Assembly: GCA_036493475.1 (NCBI GenBank)
Contig: DASXPS010000155.1
Location: 1-64,000 of the forward strand
Origin: Sporichthyaceae bacterium
GTDB taxonomy: Bacteria > Actinomycetota > Actinomycetes > Sporichthyales > Sporichthyaceae
Reading direction: 5' to 3'
Length of the DNA: 64,000 nucleotides
The notes beneath the pieces are model-generated. The model was given only the letters and a program-made list of their open reading frames with translations. It did no database searches and had not been told where the DNA came from. This document shows, one piece after another, positions 36,443 to 44,808 of this stretch (position 1 is the first letter of the stretch; every line of letters begins with the position of its first letter). The translations under genes were made by a program, and so were the position numbers.

Positions 36443-37249
36443 TCAGGCCGGGGCGAGGTCGCCCGGCCGCGGCGCCGTGGGTCGCCGCCGCAGGTCGGCC
36501 GCCTCCCGGCGGACCAACAGCAGGAAGCCGATCGGCGCGATGCCCGCGAACACGAACCACTGCGAGGCGTAGGCGAGGTGCAGCATCTCGGTGTCCGAGC
36601 CCGGCAGCGACGCCGGGTCGGGGGAGGACAGACCGTCCACCACCGGGGCGGGTGGGTTCTGGGTGCGCAGTTGCACGTAGCCGCCGTACACCGGGTACGG
36701 CAACGTGGGGGAGATACGCGGCACGTCGATCTTGACCACCTGGCCGGCGGGCACGTCCGCGGCGTCGCGCGGCCCACGTCGGGTCTGCGTCTCGCTGGGC
36801 CGCAGCAGGCCGCCGACCTGCACCTGGCCGGTCGGGCTCGGCGGCAGCGACGGCGCGCCGCCCGCATCGGGCACGCCCACCCAGCCGCGGTCCACCAGGA
36901 CGGCCGGCCCGGCCGCGGTGACCAACGGCGAGAGCACGTGAAAGCCCGGCGCACCCTGCCGGGAGTGGTTGCGCACCAACAGCGTGTGCTCGACGTCGTA
37001 GTGGCCGGTGGCGGTCACCGCACGCCACTGTTCGGCGCCGGGCACCGTGCCCCCGACGTTCATCAGGGTGGCCGCGTCCACCACGGGCGCGCGCGAGTTG
37101 GTGCGGATCTGGTCGTTGTGCCGTTGGGCGTGGTGCAAGCGGTGCAATTGCCAGAACGCCAGCTCGGTACACCCCGGTATGGCCAGGACTGCGACCACCA
37201 GCAGCGACAGCCAGCGCGCAGTGAACAGGAACCGGTACACGGCGGCCAC
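36443..37249 (-). CDS. SURF1 family cytochrome oxidase assembly protein
   Basis: 268 residues. Two membrane segments, at about 8-30 (FLFTARWLSLLVVAVLAIPG) and about 225-246 (WFVFAGIAPIGFLLLV), flank a periplasmic domain. Family marks: FWQLHRLHHAQRHND at the N-terminus, the VLVDRGWVGV motif, and the YASQWFVFAG segment. SURF1 helps haem insertion into aa3 oxidase, so the gene fits with ctaA/ctaB elsewhere in the window. The GTG start at 37249 is divergent from moaA. Confidence 0.88.
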   Translation of the reverse strand: MAAVYRFLFTARWLSLLVVAVLAIPGCTELAFWQLHRLHHAQRHNDQIRTNSRAPVVDAATLMNVGGTVPGAEQWRAVTATGHYDVEHTLLVRNHSRQGAPGFHVLSPLVTAAGPAVLVDRGWVGVPDAGGAPSLPPSPTGQVQVGGLLRPSETQTRRGPRDAADVPAGQVVKIDVPRISPTLPYPVYGGYVQLRTQNPPAPVVDGLSSPDPASLPGSDTEMLHLAYASQWFVFAGIAPIGFLLLVRREAADLRRRPTAPRPGDLAPA

Positions 37250-37490
37250 GGTACGCGGCTCTTTTTTCAGGATTTTCTTGGAGTTGTGCTGCGAGGGCTG
37301 GCGTATCGCGGCCCTCTCGAATGCATGTCAGGATTGAACATCATGCCGCAGATGCGGCTCGAACTCGGAAATCCGGACGCCGTTTTCGCAGGTCAGCGTG
37401 CGGAACGACATTTCCGACAGGCCCTGCGCCACGTACCCTGGCCAGTGACGCACCGTCTATGTTCCCGGCGTGACGAGGAGGTGGTCCTTG

Positions 37491-38480
37491 GTGTTGCTCG
37501 ACACCTTCGGGCGGCAAGCCACGGACCTGCGTGTTTCCCTGACCGACCGGTGCAATCTGCGGTGTTCGTACTGCATGCCGGCCGAGGGACTGGACTGGAT
37601 GCCGAACGCCGATCTGCTCAGCGAGGACGAGCTGATCCGGCTGATCGGCATCGCCGTGGAGCGGCTGGGCGTCAACGAGGTTCGCTTCACCGGCGGCGAG
37701 CCGCTGATCCGCCGCGGGCTGCTGAACATCGTGAAGCGCGCCGCGGAACTCAACCCGCGCCCCCAGCTGTCGGTGACCACCAACGGCATCGGCCTGGACA
37801 AGCTGGCCGGGCCGCTCGCCGAGTGCGGCCTGGACCGGGTCAACGTCTCGCTGGACACCGTGGACCGGGAGGTGTTCAAGACCATCACCCGCCGCGACCG
37901 GTTCGACGACGTCGTGGCCGGCTTGGCCGCCGCGGATGCCGCCGGGCTGCGACCGGTGAAGGTGAACGCGGTGCTGCTGCGCGGCAGCAACGACAGCAAC
38001 CCGGAAGACCTGCTGGCCTGGTGCCTGGAGCGCGGCTACCAGTTGCGGTTCATCGAGCAGATGCCGCTGGATGCTCAGCACGGCTGGAACCGCGACCAGA
38101 TGATCACCGCCGACGAGATCCTGGAGAAGCTCTCGTCGAAGTTCGACCTCAGCCCGGAGCCCAGCTCGATCCGCGGATCCGCCCCCGCCGAGCGGTGGTA
38201 CGTGGACGGCGGCCCGGACACGGTCGGCATCATCGCCAGCGTCACCCGGCCGTTCTGCGGGGACTGCGACCGGGTGCGACTGACCGCGGACGGTCAGGTG
38301 CGCAACTGCCTGTTCGCGCGCGAGGAGTCCGACCTGAAGATCGCCATGCGGGCCGGCGCCACGGACGCCGAACTCGCGGTGCGCTGGCAGGTCGCGATAC
38401 GGGGCAAGAAGGCCGGGCACGGGATCGACGACCCGACGTTCCTGCAGCCCGACCGGCCCATGTCCGCCATTGGCGGCTGA
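37491..38480 (+). CDS. moaA: GTP 3',8-cyclase MoaA
   Basis: 329 residues, radical SAM enzyme of molybdenum cofactor synthesis. N-terminal 4Fe-4S motif C21-NLR-C25-SY-C28, FTGGEPLIRRG, the second cluster site FCGDCDRVRLT then VRNCLF, and the C-terminal di-glycine (SAIGG) needed for GTP-related chemistry. AGGAGG at 37476-37481 selects GTG 37491 (TTG 37488 also possible); the GTG at 37470 would include the ribosome site. TATGTT at 37458-37463 is a candidate -10 without a clear -35. No other moa gene is in the window. Confidence 0.94.
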   Translation: MLLDTFGRQATDLRVSLTDRCNLRCSYCMPAEGLDWMPNADLLSEDELIRLIGIAVERLGVNEVRFTGGEPLIRRGLLNIVKRAAELNPRPQLSVTTNGIGLDKLAGPLAECGLDRVNVSLDTVDREVFKTITRRDRFDDVVAGLAAADAAGLRPVKVNAVLLRGSNDSNPEDLLAWCLERGYQLRFIEQMPLDAQHGWNRDQMITADEILEKLSSKFDLSPEPSSIRGSAPAERWYVDGGPDTVGIIASVTRPFCGDCDRVRLTADGQVRNCLFAREESDLKIAMRAGATDAELAVRWQVAIRGKKAGHGIDDPTFLQPDRPMSAIGG

Positions 38481-38557
38481 CCGCTGAACTACCGCCGCCA
38501 CCGGCGGCCAATTGGTCTACCCGGCCACGCTCCGGTTCAAACCCGTTCGCAAAAAAA

Positions 38558-38597
38558 GCGATGCCGGGTGGCCACGGGGGAAGCCGCCCGGCATCGC
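38558..38597 (-). terminator. intrinsic terminator for the minus-strand gene DUF3099
   Basis: GCGATGCCGGG (38558-38568) pairs with CCCGGCATCGC (38587-38597), an 11-bp perfect stem. Seven A residues at 38551-38557 become a U-run in the minus transcript, so this is oriented to end the gene at 38698-39018. It lies 77 nt beyond the convergent moaA stop and may also halt that transcript. Confidence 0.85.
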
Positions 38598-38697
38598 ATC
38601 TACCGGCCACGTAGCCGGACGACGCTGAGTATGGCACGCAGACGATGTTCAGGAACGCGACACTCGGAAAGTGTTTCGCGATGCTGGGCCGAGCGTG

Positions 38698-39018
38698 TCA
38701 CCCGTTCAGTGGCCCATTTCGATCATGATCCAATGGCGGTAATTGGGTGCGTGAGGGCAGCACCACCGGCACCGGCGCGTCCGTCGAGGGGCCGCGACCG
38801 GCGTTGGCGATGACCACCGCGATGTAGGGCAGTACCAGCGCGCCCGTGAACAGCACCCAGCGCGCCGGCCCGTGGGTGACCACGGCGGCCACGAAGCACA
38901 AGGTGCGGATCCCCATCGAGATCCCGTAGCGGCGCTGCCGGCGTCGCACGTCCTCGGTTCGGCTCTCCCGCACGCCACTGACCCGGTACACCGGCTCGTG
39001 GCGTTTCCGGGTGCGCAT
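38698..39018 (-). CDS. DUF3099 small membrane protein
   Basis: 106 residues with two membrane helices (ISMGIRTLCFVAAVVTHG and WVLFTGALVLPYIAVVIAN), preceded by a basic N-terminus with RRQRRYG. This matches the actinobacterial DUF3099 family of unknown function. Divergent from dodecin; followed by a strong terminator. Confidence 0.85.
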   Translation of the reverse strand: MRTRKRHEPVYRVSGVRESRTEDVRRRQRRYGISMGIRTLCFVAAVVTHGPARWVLFTGALVLPYIAVVIANAGRGPSTDAPVPVVLPSRTQLPPLDHDRNGPLNG

Positions 39019-39083
39019 CGGGCCTCGTTCACAAATCGCAGGGGGTCGCTACATCAGCCTATGCGTCGCACGGCACGATGGCG

Positions 39084-39105
39084 CCGGGCCGGCACTCCGG
39101 CCCGG
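39084..39105 (+). other. stem-loop upstream of dodecin
   Basis: CCGGGCCGG (39084-39092), loop CACT, CCGGCCCGG (39097-39105). A perfect 9-bp stem in the likely 5' leader of the dodecin gene. Might be an attenuator or simply GC-rich structure. Confidence 0.45.
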
Positions 39106-39135
39106 GCCCGTCCGGCGCGACAGGAGCACCTTTCG

Positions 39136-39348
39136 ATGACTGATCGCACGTACCGGGTGACCGAACTGGTCGGCACGTCTCAGGACGGCGTGGAGGCGGC
39201 CATCCGGGCCGCGATCAACCGCGCCGGCCAGACGCTGCGTCATGTCGACTGGTTCGAGGTCACCGAGATCCGTGGCTACATCCGGGACGGGGAGGTGGAT
39301 TCCTACCAGGTCGGGGTCAAGCTCGGCTTCCGGCTCGAAGACCCGTGA
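39136..39348 (+). CDS. dodecin family flavin-binding protein
   Basis: 70 residues. Dodecins form 12-mers that store or buffer FMN/riboflavin or CoA. Seen: VTELVGTSQDGVEAAIRAAI, then TLRHVDWFEVTEIRGYI with the flavin-stacking Trp, and YQVGVKLGFRLE. GGAG at 39123-39126 precedes ATG 39136; the longer frame begins inside the divergent gene. Followed by a terminator-like hairpin. Confidence 0.93.
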   Translation: MTDRTYRVTELVGTSQDGVEAAIRAAINRAGQTLRHVDWFEVTEIRGYIRDGEVDSYQVGVKLGFRLEDP

Positions 39349-39351
39349 TCC

Positions 39352-39368
39352 GGCGCCCGCCGGGCGCC
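39352..39368 (+). terminator. GC hairpin after dodecin
   Basis: GGCGCCC-GCC-GGGCGCC, perfect 7-bp stem starting 4 nt after the dodecin stop. Likely terminator without a U-tract. Confidence 0.6.
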
Positions 39369-39387
39369 TCGCTACGTTGTGGTCGTC

Positions 39388-39408
39388 GCCGATAGCTCCG
39401 CTATCGGC
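39388..39408. other. second perfect hairpin in the dodecin/DUF732 intergenic region
   Basis: GCCGATAGC-TCC-GCTATCGGC, 9-bp stem and 3-nt loop. The same 244-nt gap also has the 14-bp palindrome AGGGGGATCCCCCT (39524-39537) and AAGGTG-aagga-CACCTT (39556-39572 region). Purpose unclear; the first may back up the dodecin terminator. Confidence 0.45.
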
Positions 39409-39592
39409 CTCCTCCTCCGCCTTGCGATGCATCCCGGCGGATCACCGGATATGGGTCGTCCCACCGATGGGCAAATCGGGCATTCCGGGACAACACGCTC
39501 ACTTCGGCCAACTCTTTCGGAGCAGGGGGATCCCCCTTTCGACGCTGCGCGTCCGAAGGTGAAGGACACCTTTGCCCGGAAGGAGCCGCGAA

Positions 39593-40087
39593 GTGCCGAT
39601 GCCCACGGTGGGAACACCGATTCACATCGTGCCCTCGCTGCCCATCCGCAGCCGGGCTCAGCGGACCGCCTTGTACGTGGCCACCGGGGTCGTGGCGCTG
39701 CTCGCCTGGGTGGGCATTTTCGTGCTCATCCTGGGTCACCGCGGCGATGCCGCCGCTTCGCCGTGGCCGAACAAGCTGTCCGTGCCGCAGCAGACGGCGC
39801 TGTCCAGGCTGCCCACCGGCAAGCTGGACGCGGCCAAGCGCAGCGCGGCGCTGGCCACCTTCGACAAGGCGATCGGGGTCGATGTCTCCGCCGATGAGGG
39901 CGCGCAGGCGGCGACCACCGCCTGTGGGCTGCTCCAGGCCAAGCAGAGCCCGACGGAGCTGGTCGATGCCGCGGCCAGCGGCGGCGCGCTCAGCCCGCAG
40001 GCGGCCCGCGCCTACCTGCTCGGCGCGACCCGGCTCTACTGCCCCGGCAACGCCGCCGTCTTCGCCGACCCGAAGCCGAAGCACTGA
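39593..40087 (+). CDS. membrane-anchored DUF732-like protein
   Basis: 164 residues. One N-terminal membrane segment (about 30-50, YVATGVVALLAWVGIFVLIL), then an extracellular helical domain: TTACGLLQAKQSPTELVDAA and SPQAARAYLLGATRLYCPGN. The two Cys (in ACGLL and LYCPG) and spacing resemble the DUF732 domain of secreted actinobacterial proteins, where they form a disulfide. AGGAG at 39581-39585 favours GTG 39593; ATG 39599 is the alternative. Convergent with tldE. Confidence 0.7.
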   Translation: MPMPTVGTPIHIVPSLPIRSRAQRTALYVATGVVALLAWVGIFVLILGHRGDAAASPWPNKLSVPQQTALSRLPTGKLDAAKRSAALATFDKAIGVDVSADEGAQAATTACGLLQAKQSPTELVDAAASGGALSPQAARAYLLGATRLYCPGNAAVFADPKPKH

Positions 40088-40105
40088 CGCCGGCCTTGAT
40101 CACGG

Positions 40106-41500
40106 TTACTGTGCGGCGCTGACCGAGGACATGTTGAAGCCGTCCACCCGGACGGCGGGCATGGCGGCGCGGGTGAACCAGTCGCCCCATTCCCGGGGCA
40201 GGGTGGGCACTGTGTCGCCGACCTCGACGAGGCGGCGCAATAGGTCCACGGGGCTCTCGTTGAACCGGAAGTTGTTCACTGCGCCGGTGACCTCGCCGTT
40301 CTCCACCAGGTAGACCCCATCCCGGGTCAGGCCGGTGAGCAGCAGGGTCTGCGGGTCGACCTCGCGGATGTACCAGAGGCAGGTCAGCAGCAGGCCGCGC
40401 GAGGTGCGTGCGATCAGGTCCTGCAGGCTGCCAGTCGGGGCGGCGGAGGACATCACCAGGTTGTCCGCGGCCGGCGTCGCGCCGTTGGTGCCGCCGAACT
40501 CCCGGGCGGTCCACCGGGTGTGGATCAGATTGGTCAGCGCGCCGTTGGAGATCCAGTCCACGCCCGGTACGGCCAGGCCGTTGTCGAACACCGATGCGGT
40601 GCTGCCCGAGGCGGTGGTCAACGCGAACGGGCAGCACTGCAGGCCGGGCGCGGCCGGATCGCTGCGCAGGGTTACCGGCGCCGGGGTGAGCTGCTCACCG
40701 AGGCGGGTGCGTCCGGACGGCGCGGAGAACACGGTGCGGCCCTCGGCGGAATCCCGACCGGTGGCCGACCAGTAGGCGTTGATCATCAGGTCGGCCACCG
40801 CGGTGGGCGGCAGCACCGTCTCGTACCGGCCCGCGTCCAGCGCGATCTGGCGTTGCGCCCAGCGCAGCCGCTCGGTCAGCGAGGAGTCCAGCGTGGCCAC
40901 GTCGATGTCGGTGAAGTCGCGGGTGGCCGCACCGGCCCAGGCCGAGCGGGCGTAGTCGGCGGACTTGCCGTTGATCTCCAACCGGCCGGTGGGCTGGGTG
41001 TGCCGCAGCCGCAACCCTGTCGAGGTGCCCAGGAAGACCGTGCTCACGTCGTGCTCGGCGAAGCCGAACAGCAACCGGTCGTCGCCGCGGGCGCGCCCGA
41101 ACGCCTCCCCGAGGCCGGCGGCCAGGTCGGCGAACACCGCGATCGACGTTGATCCGGGGTTCGCGTCCCAGTCCTCCGACGGGCCCGCCTCGGTCTTCTC
41201 CACCAATGGCAGGGCATCCTCGGCCGGTTCGCCGCCGCGTGCCGCCGCCTCGGCGGCCCGCACCAGGTCGGCGAGTTGCGCACGGTCGGGGTTGCTGCGG
41301 GACAGCACCCCGGTGGCGGTGCCCTGCGCACCGTCCACACACGCGATCACCGCGACCTCGCGGGAGCGGGCCACGCCGTTGGTGGTCAACGTGTTCGACG
41401 CCCAACGCAGGTTCGCTGTCGACGACTCCTGCGCGATAACCATGGCGCCGTCCGCGGTGGTCAGCTCGAGTGCGGCCTCCACCAAGTCTTGAGGTCTCAT
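40106..41500 (-). CDS. tldE: TldE/PmbA family metalloprotease partner
   Basis: 464 residues, PmbA/TldE type. It lacks the metal-binding HExxxH of TldD, as expected for the E subunit. Seen: IAVFADLAAGLGEAF-type central core, YETVLPPTAVADLM, and the C-terminal TRDGVYLVENGEVTGAVNNFRFNESP segment typical of the family. TldD/E form a heterodimeric protease acting on small unfolded or modified peptides. ATG 41500 overlaps the tldD stop (ATGA). Confidence 0.9.
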   Translation of the reverse strand: MRPQDLVEAALELTTADGAMVIAQESSTANLRWASNTLTTNGVARSREVAVIACVDGAQGTATGVLSRSNPDRAQLADLVRAAEAAARGGEPAEDALPLVEKTEAGPSEDWDANPGSTSIAVFADLAAGLGEAFGRARGDDRLLFGFAEHDVSTVFLGTSTGLRLRHTQPTGRLEINGKSADYARSAWAGAATRDFTDIDVATLDSSLTERLRWAQRQIALDAGRYETVLPPTAVADLMINAYWSATGRDSAEGRTVFSAPSGRTRLGEQLTPAPVTLRSDPAAPGLQCCPFALTTASGSTASVFDNGLAVPGVDWISNGALTNLIHTRWTAREFGGTNGATPAADNLVMSSAAPTGSLQDLIARTSRGLLLTCLWYIREVDPQTLLLTGLTRDGVYLVENGEVTGAVNNFRFNESPVDLLRRLVEVGDTVPTLPREWGDWFTRAAMPAVRVDGFNMSSVSAAQ

Positions 41501-43005
41501 CGGCCCCCCTCCTCGATGGTGTTGAGCACCCGCACCCCGCGGAACAGCGCCGACGGGCAGCCGTGGCTGACCGCGGCGACCTGGCCGGGTTGACCCTTGC
41601 CGCAGTTGAACGCTCCGCCCAACAGGTACGTCTGCGGGCCGCCCACCGCGCTCATCGAGCCCCAGAAGTCGGTGGTGGTCGCCTGGTAGGCCACGTCGCG
41701 CAGTTGGCCGGCGAGCTTGCCGTCGCGGATCGCGAAGAAGCGTTGGCCGGTGAACTGGAAGTTGTAGCGCTGCATGTCGATCGACCAGCTCTTGTTGCCG
41801 ACGATGTAGATCCCCTTGTCCACCGAGGCGATCAACTCCGCGGTGGACGGGCCGTGCGCGGCCGGTTGCAGCGAGACGTTGGCCATCCGCTGGATCGGGG
41901 TGTGGCCGGGGGAGTCGGCGAACGCGCAGCCGTTGGACCGCGTCGCGCCGGTGTGCGCTGCGATGCGTCGGTCGAGTTGGTAGCCGACCAGGATGCCGCC
42001 GCGGACGATGTCCCAGGACTGCCCGGCCACGCCCTCGTCGTCGAAACCGATGGTGGCCAGCCCGTGCGGCACGGTGCGGTCGCCGGTGACGTTCATCAGC
42101 GCTGAGCCGTATTGCAGGGTGTTCAGCTTGTCCGGGGTGGCGAACGAGGTGCCCGCGTAGGCGGCCTCGTAGCCCAGCGCCCGGTCCAGTTCGGTGGCAT
42201 GCCCGATGGACTCGTGGATGGTCAGCCACAGGTTGGTCGGGTCGATCACCAGGTCGTAGCGGCCGGCCTGCACCGACGGGGCGGCAAGTTTCTCCGCCAG
42301 CAGATCACCCAGTGCCGCGAGTTCCCCGTCCCAGTCCCAACCGGTGCCGGTGAGGTACTCCCAGCCGCGGCCGGCGGGCGGGGCCAGGGTGTCCATGGTC
42401 TCGAAGCGACCGGAGTCGGTGTCGATCGCGGTGGCGTCCAGGCTGGGCTGCACGCGGACCCGCTGCTGGGTGGTCACGGTGCCGGCCAGGTCGGCGTAGA
42501 ACTTGTTCTCCAGCACCGCCAGCACGCTCGCGTCCACGTGGGACACCGCGGGGTGGGCCAGCACCCGGTGGCTCCAGTCGGCCAGCAGCGCAATCTTCTC
42601 CGACTCGCCGATGGTGAACGGGTCGATCTCATACGCCGACACCCAACTCTGCGTGCCGTGCGTGGGTTCGGCGGCGAGCTCAATCGGTTCGGTGTTGACC
42701 GGACGGCAGGTGCGGGCCACCTCGACGGCCTGACGGGCCAGCTGCACCGCGGCTTGCGGGGTCAGGTCGACGCCGGCCGCGAAGCCCCAGGTGCCGTCCA
42801 CCACCACGCGCACCGCACAGCCGATGTCGGCACCCTCGCCGCTGGCCTCCAGTCGACCGTCGCGTAGCCGGATCGCCTGTTGGCGCAGGCGTTCCAGTCG
42901 GAAGTCGGCATGGGTGGCACCGAGGGTCTTGGCCTCGGCCAGCGCGGCCTCCGCGAGGGCTTCGCGGGGCAGCGCGAGGAAGTCGTCGCTGATCGTCCGG
43001 GTCAC
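41497..43005 (-). CDS. tldD: TldD family metalloprotease
   Basis: 502 residues. The HExxxH metal site is visible as HESIGHATELD (about residue 263), followed downstream by GILVGYQLDRR and the GCAFADSPGHTPIQRM segment. TldD carries the zinc of the TldD/E protease. Upstream of and overlapping tldE by 4 nt. The terminator of the htrA gene lies 30 nt upstream of this start, so the pair should have its own promoter in 43006-43034 or just beyond. Confidence 0.93.
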   Translation of the reverse strand: MTRTISDDFLALPREALAEAALAEAKTLGATHADFRLERLRQQAIRLRDGRLEASGEGADIGCAVRVVVDGTWGFAAGVDLTPQAAVQLARQAVEVARTCRPVNTEPIELAAEPTHGTQSWVSAYEIDPFTIGESEKIALLADWSHRVLAHPAVSHVDASVLAVLENKFYADLAGTVTTQQRVRVQPSLDATAIDTDSGRFETMDTLAPPAGRGWEYLTGTGWDWDGELAALGDLLAEKLAAPSVQAGRYDLVIDPTNLWLTIHESIGHATELDRALGYEAAYAGTSFATPDKLNTLQYGSALMNVTGDRTVPHGLATIGFDDEGVAGQSWDIVRGGILVGYQLDRRIAAHTGATRSNGCAFADSPGHTPIQRMANVSLQPAAHGPSTAELIASVDKGIYIVGNKSWSIDMQRYNFQFTGQRFFAIRDGKLAGQLRDVAYQATTTDFWGSMSAVGGPQTYLLGGAFNCGKGQPGQVAAVSHGCPSALFRGVRVLNTIEEGGR

Positions 43006-43034
43006 CCGCGGGAGCCTAGCCGGGCAAGAAAAAG

Positions 43035-43086
43035 CGCGGCCCCGGGGCTGAGAGACGTCCCGGTTCTCTCAGGCCGCGGGGCCGCG
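43035..43086 (-). terminator. intrinsic terminator of the mprAB-htrA operon
   Basis: Outer arms GCGGCCCC (43036-43043) and GGGGCCGC (43078-43085), inner arms CTGAGAG and CTCTCAG, nearly continuous. Five A residues at 43029-43033 give a U-run on the minus transcript. Correctly oriented to end the htrA transcript before tldD. Confidence 0.85.
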
Positions 43087-43189
43087 GGTGGTGCTCCGAC
43101 GGATTGAGGCGAACCCGTCGGCGTGGCAACTCCGATTGTTGCGGGGTTATTCCCGGCGCGATCCGGAGTTCCCGGTCAGTGGTGACGAG

Positions 43190-44782
43190 TCAGGCCGAGC
43201 CGCCCTCATCGCTGCCCAATGAGACGTCCACTGTCTTTGTTTCGTTCCCGCGGATATAGGTGATCGTGGCCTTGTCACCCGGTTGGCGGGACCGCACGCC
43301 GGCCACCAGCGCGTCGGAGGTGTCGATCAGCCGGTCGTCCAGCTTGATGACCAGATCGCCCTTTTTCAGCCCGGCCGCGGCGGCCGGCCCGTTGGCGGTG
43401 ACCTTCTGGATCAACGCGCCGCGTTGGGTCGGGTCGTCCGACGTGGACACCTGCACGCCGAGCAGGGCGTGGTAGACGGGCTCCTTCTTGGCCAACTTGT
43501 CGGCGATGATCCGGGCCTGGTCGATGGGGATCGCAAAGCCCAGGCCGATCGAGCCGGACTGACCGCCCAACGAGCTGCCCAACGAGGCGATCGCGGAGGT
43601 GATGCCGACCAGGTTGCCGTTCAGGTCGACCAGCGCGCCACCGGAGTTACCGGGGTTGATCGGCGCATCGGTCTGGATGCCGTCGATGACGCTCTGCGTG
43701 TCGTTGCCGCTGCTCGAGCCGTCATCCTGCGGCAGCAGCGGACGGTGCAGCGCGGAGATGATGCCCTGGGTGACCGTGCCGGACAGGCCGAGCGGCGAGC
43801 CGATGGCCACTACCGGCTGGCCCACGGCCAGATCCGCGGAGCGACCGAAGTTGATCGGGATCGCGTCGTCCACGCCCTCGGCCTGGACCACGGCCAGGTC
43901 GGTGGCCTTGTCGGCCTCGATCAGGTGCGCCCGCACGCTGCGGCCGTCGTTGAACGTCACGGACAGGTCGCCGTCGCCGGCCACGTGGTTGTTGGTCAGG
44001 ATCAGGCCGTCCTTGCTGAGCACGATGCCGCTGCCGCTGCCCTCGACCGCGTTGTTGTTATTGCGCTGCGACCCGTTGCCCCCGCCGAGGCCGGGGAACA
44101 GATTGTCCAGCGGGGAGTTGCTGCCGTTGTTGGACAGGTTGCGCACGTCGATGGACACCACACTGGGCACCACCTTCTCCGCCACCTGCTGCACCGACCC
44201 GGCCGGTGCCGTGGACTTGCTGCTGGTCACCGGAATGTTCAGGGTGGACGACGCGGCCGTGTTGTCGTCGTCGGCGGCGTTGTAGCCGATCGCCCCACCG
44301 ATGCCACCGCCGACCAGGCTGGCCAACAGCACGATCCCGGCCAGGTACAACGGGCCGCGGCTCCTCCGGGAGCGGGCGACGGGTACCGGTGCGGTCGGCC
44401 ACACGTTGCCGCCGGCCGGCTGGACCGGGGGCGGCGGGTACTCCCCGGCCGGGGTCTGGCCGTAGCTGCCCACGTCGGCCGGGGGAAAGCCGGACCCCGG
44501 GGGACTCGCCGCGCTGCCGCCATAGCCGTAGCCGTAATCACCCGAGGAGTAGCCGGAGCCCGCACTCGGGTAGGTGTAATCGCTACTGCTCGGCGGGTAG
44601 CTGTACTCGCCGCTGCCGCTGCTCGGCGGGTAGCTGTACCCACCGCTCGGCTCGGTCGGCGGCTCGCCCGGGCCGCCGCCGGGCGCGGCGTTGCCGGATG
44701 TTCCGGGACCGACCGGCGGAGCGCCCCACGGGTCGTTCGGATCGACGGGGGGCTGCGGGCTGGTTTCGTCCATGGGTGCCAT
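43190..44782 (-). CDS. HtrA/DegP-type membrane-anchored serine protease (PepD-like)
   Basis: 530 residues. A cytoplasmic Pro/Gly/Tyr/Ser-rich region (1-140, with YSYPPSS repeats), one membrane helix (about 145-167, LYLAGIVLLASLVGGGIGGA), an extracellular trypsin-like domain with His in LTNNHVAG, Asp in KATDLAVVQ and Ser in GNSGGALVD, then a PDZ domain starting LLGVQVSTSDDPTQRG. All three catalytic residues are present. The order mprA-mprB-htrA matches M. tuberculosis MprA-MprB-PepD (Rv0981-0983), suggesting control by the adjacent two-component system and a role in envelope protein quality control. ATG 44782 is used; ATG 44773 is possible. Confidence 0.92.
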   Translation of the reverse strand: MAPMDETSPQPPVDPNDPWGAPPVGPGTSGNAAPGGGPGEPPTEPSGGYSYPPSSGSGEYSYPPSSSDYTYPSAGSGYSSGDYGYGYGGSAASPPGSGFPPADVGSYGQTPAGEYPPPPVQPAGGNVWPTAPVPVARSRRSRGPLYLAGIVLLASLVGGGIGGAIGYNAADDDNTAASSTLNIPVTSSKSTAPAGSVQQVAEKVVPSVVSIDVRNLSNNGSNSPLDNLFPGLGGGNGSQRNNNNAVEGSGSGIVLSKDGLILTNNHVAGDGDLSVTFNDGRSVRAHLIEADKATDLAVVQAEGVDDAIPINFGRSADLAVGQPVVAIGSPLGLSGTVTQGIISALHRPLLPQDDGSSSGNDTQSVIDGIQTDAPINPGNSGGALVDLNGNLVGITSAIASLGSSLGGQSGSIGLGFAIPIDQARIIADKLAKKEPVYHALLGVQVSTSDDPTQRGALIQKVTANGPAAAAGLKKGDLVIKLDDRLIDTSDALVAGVRSRQPGDKATITYIRGNETKTVDVSLGSDEGGSA

Positions 44783-44808
44783 CGTGCCGGTTTTGTCTAT
44801 GAGCTTGC

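Noticed and set aside
37250-37490. Molybdenum-cofactor riboswitch upstream of moaA
   Set aside because: Only a short CCGCA-GA-TGCGG hairpin is visible; no arrangement resembling the known aptamer could be supported.
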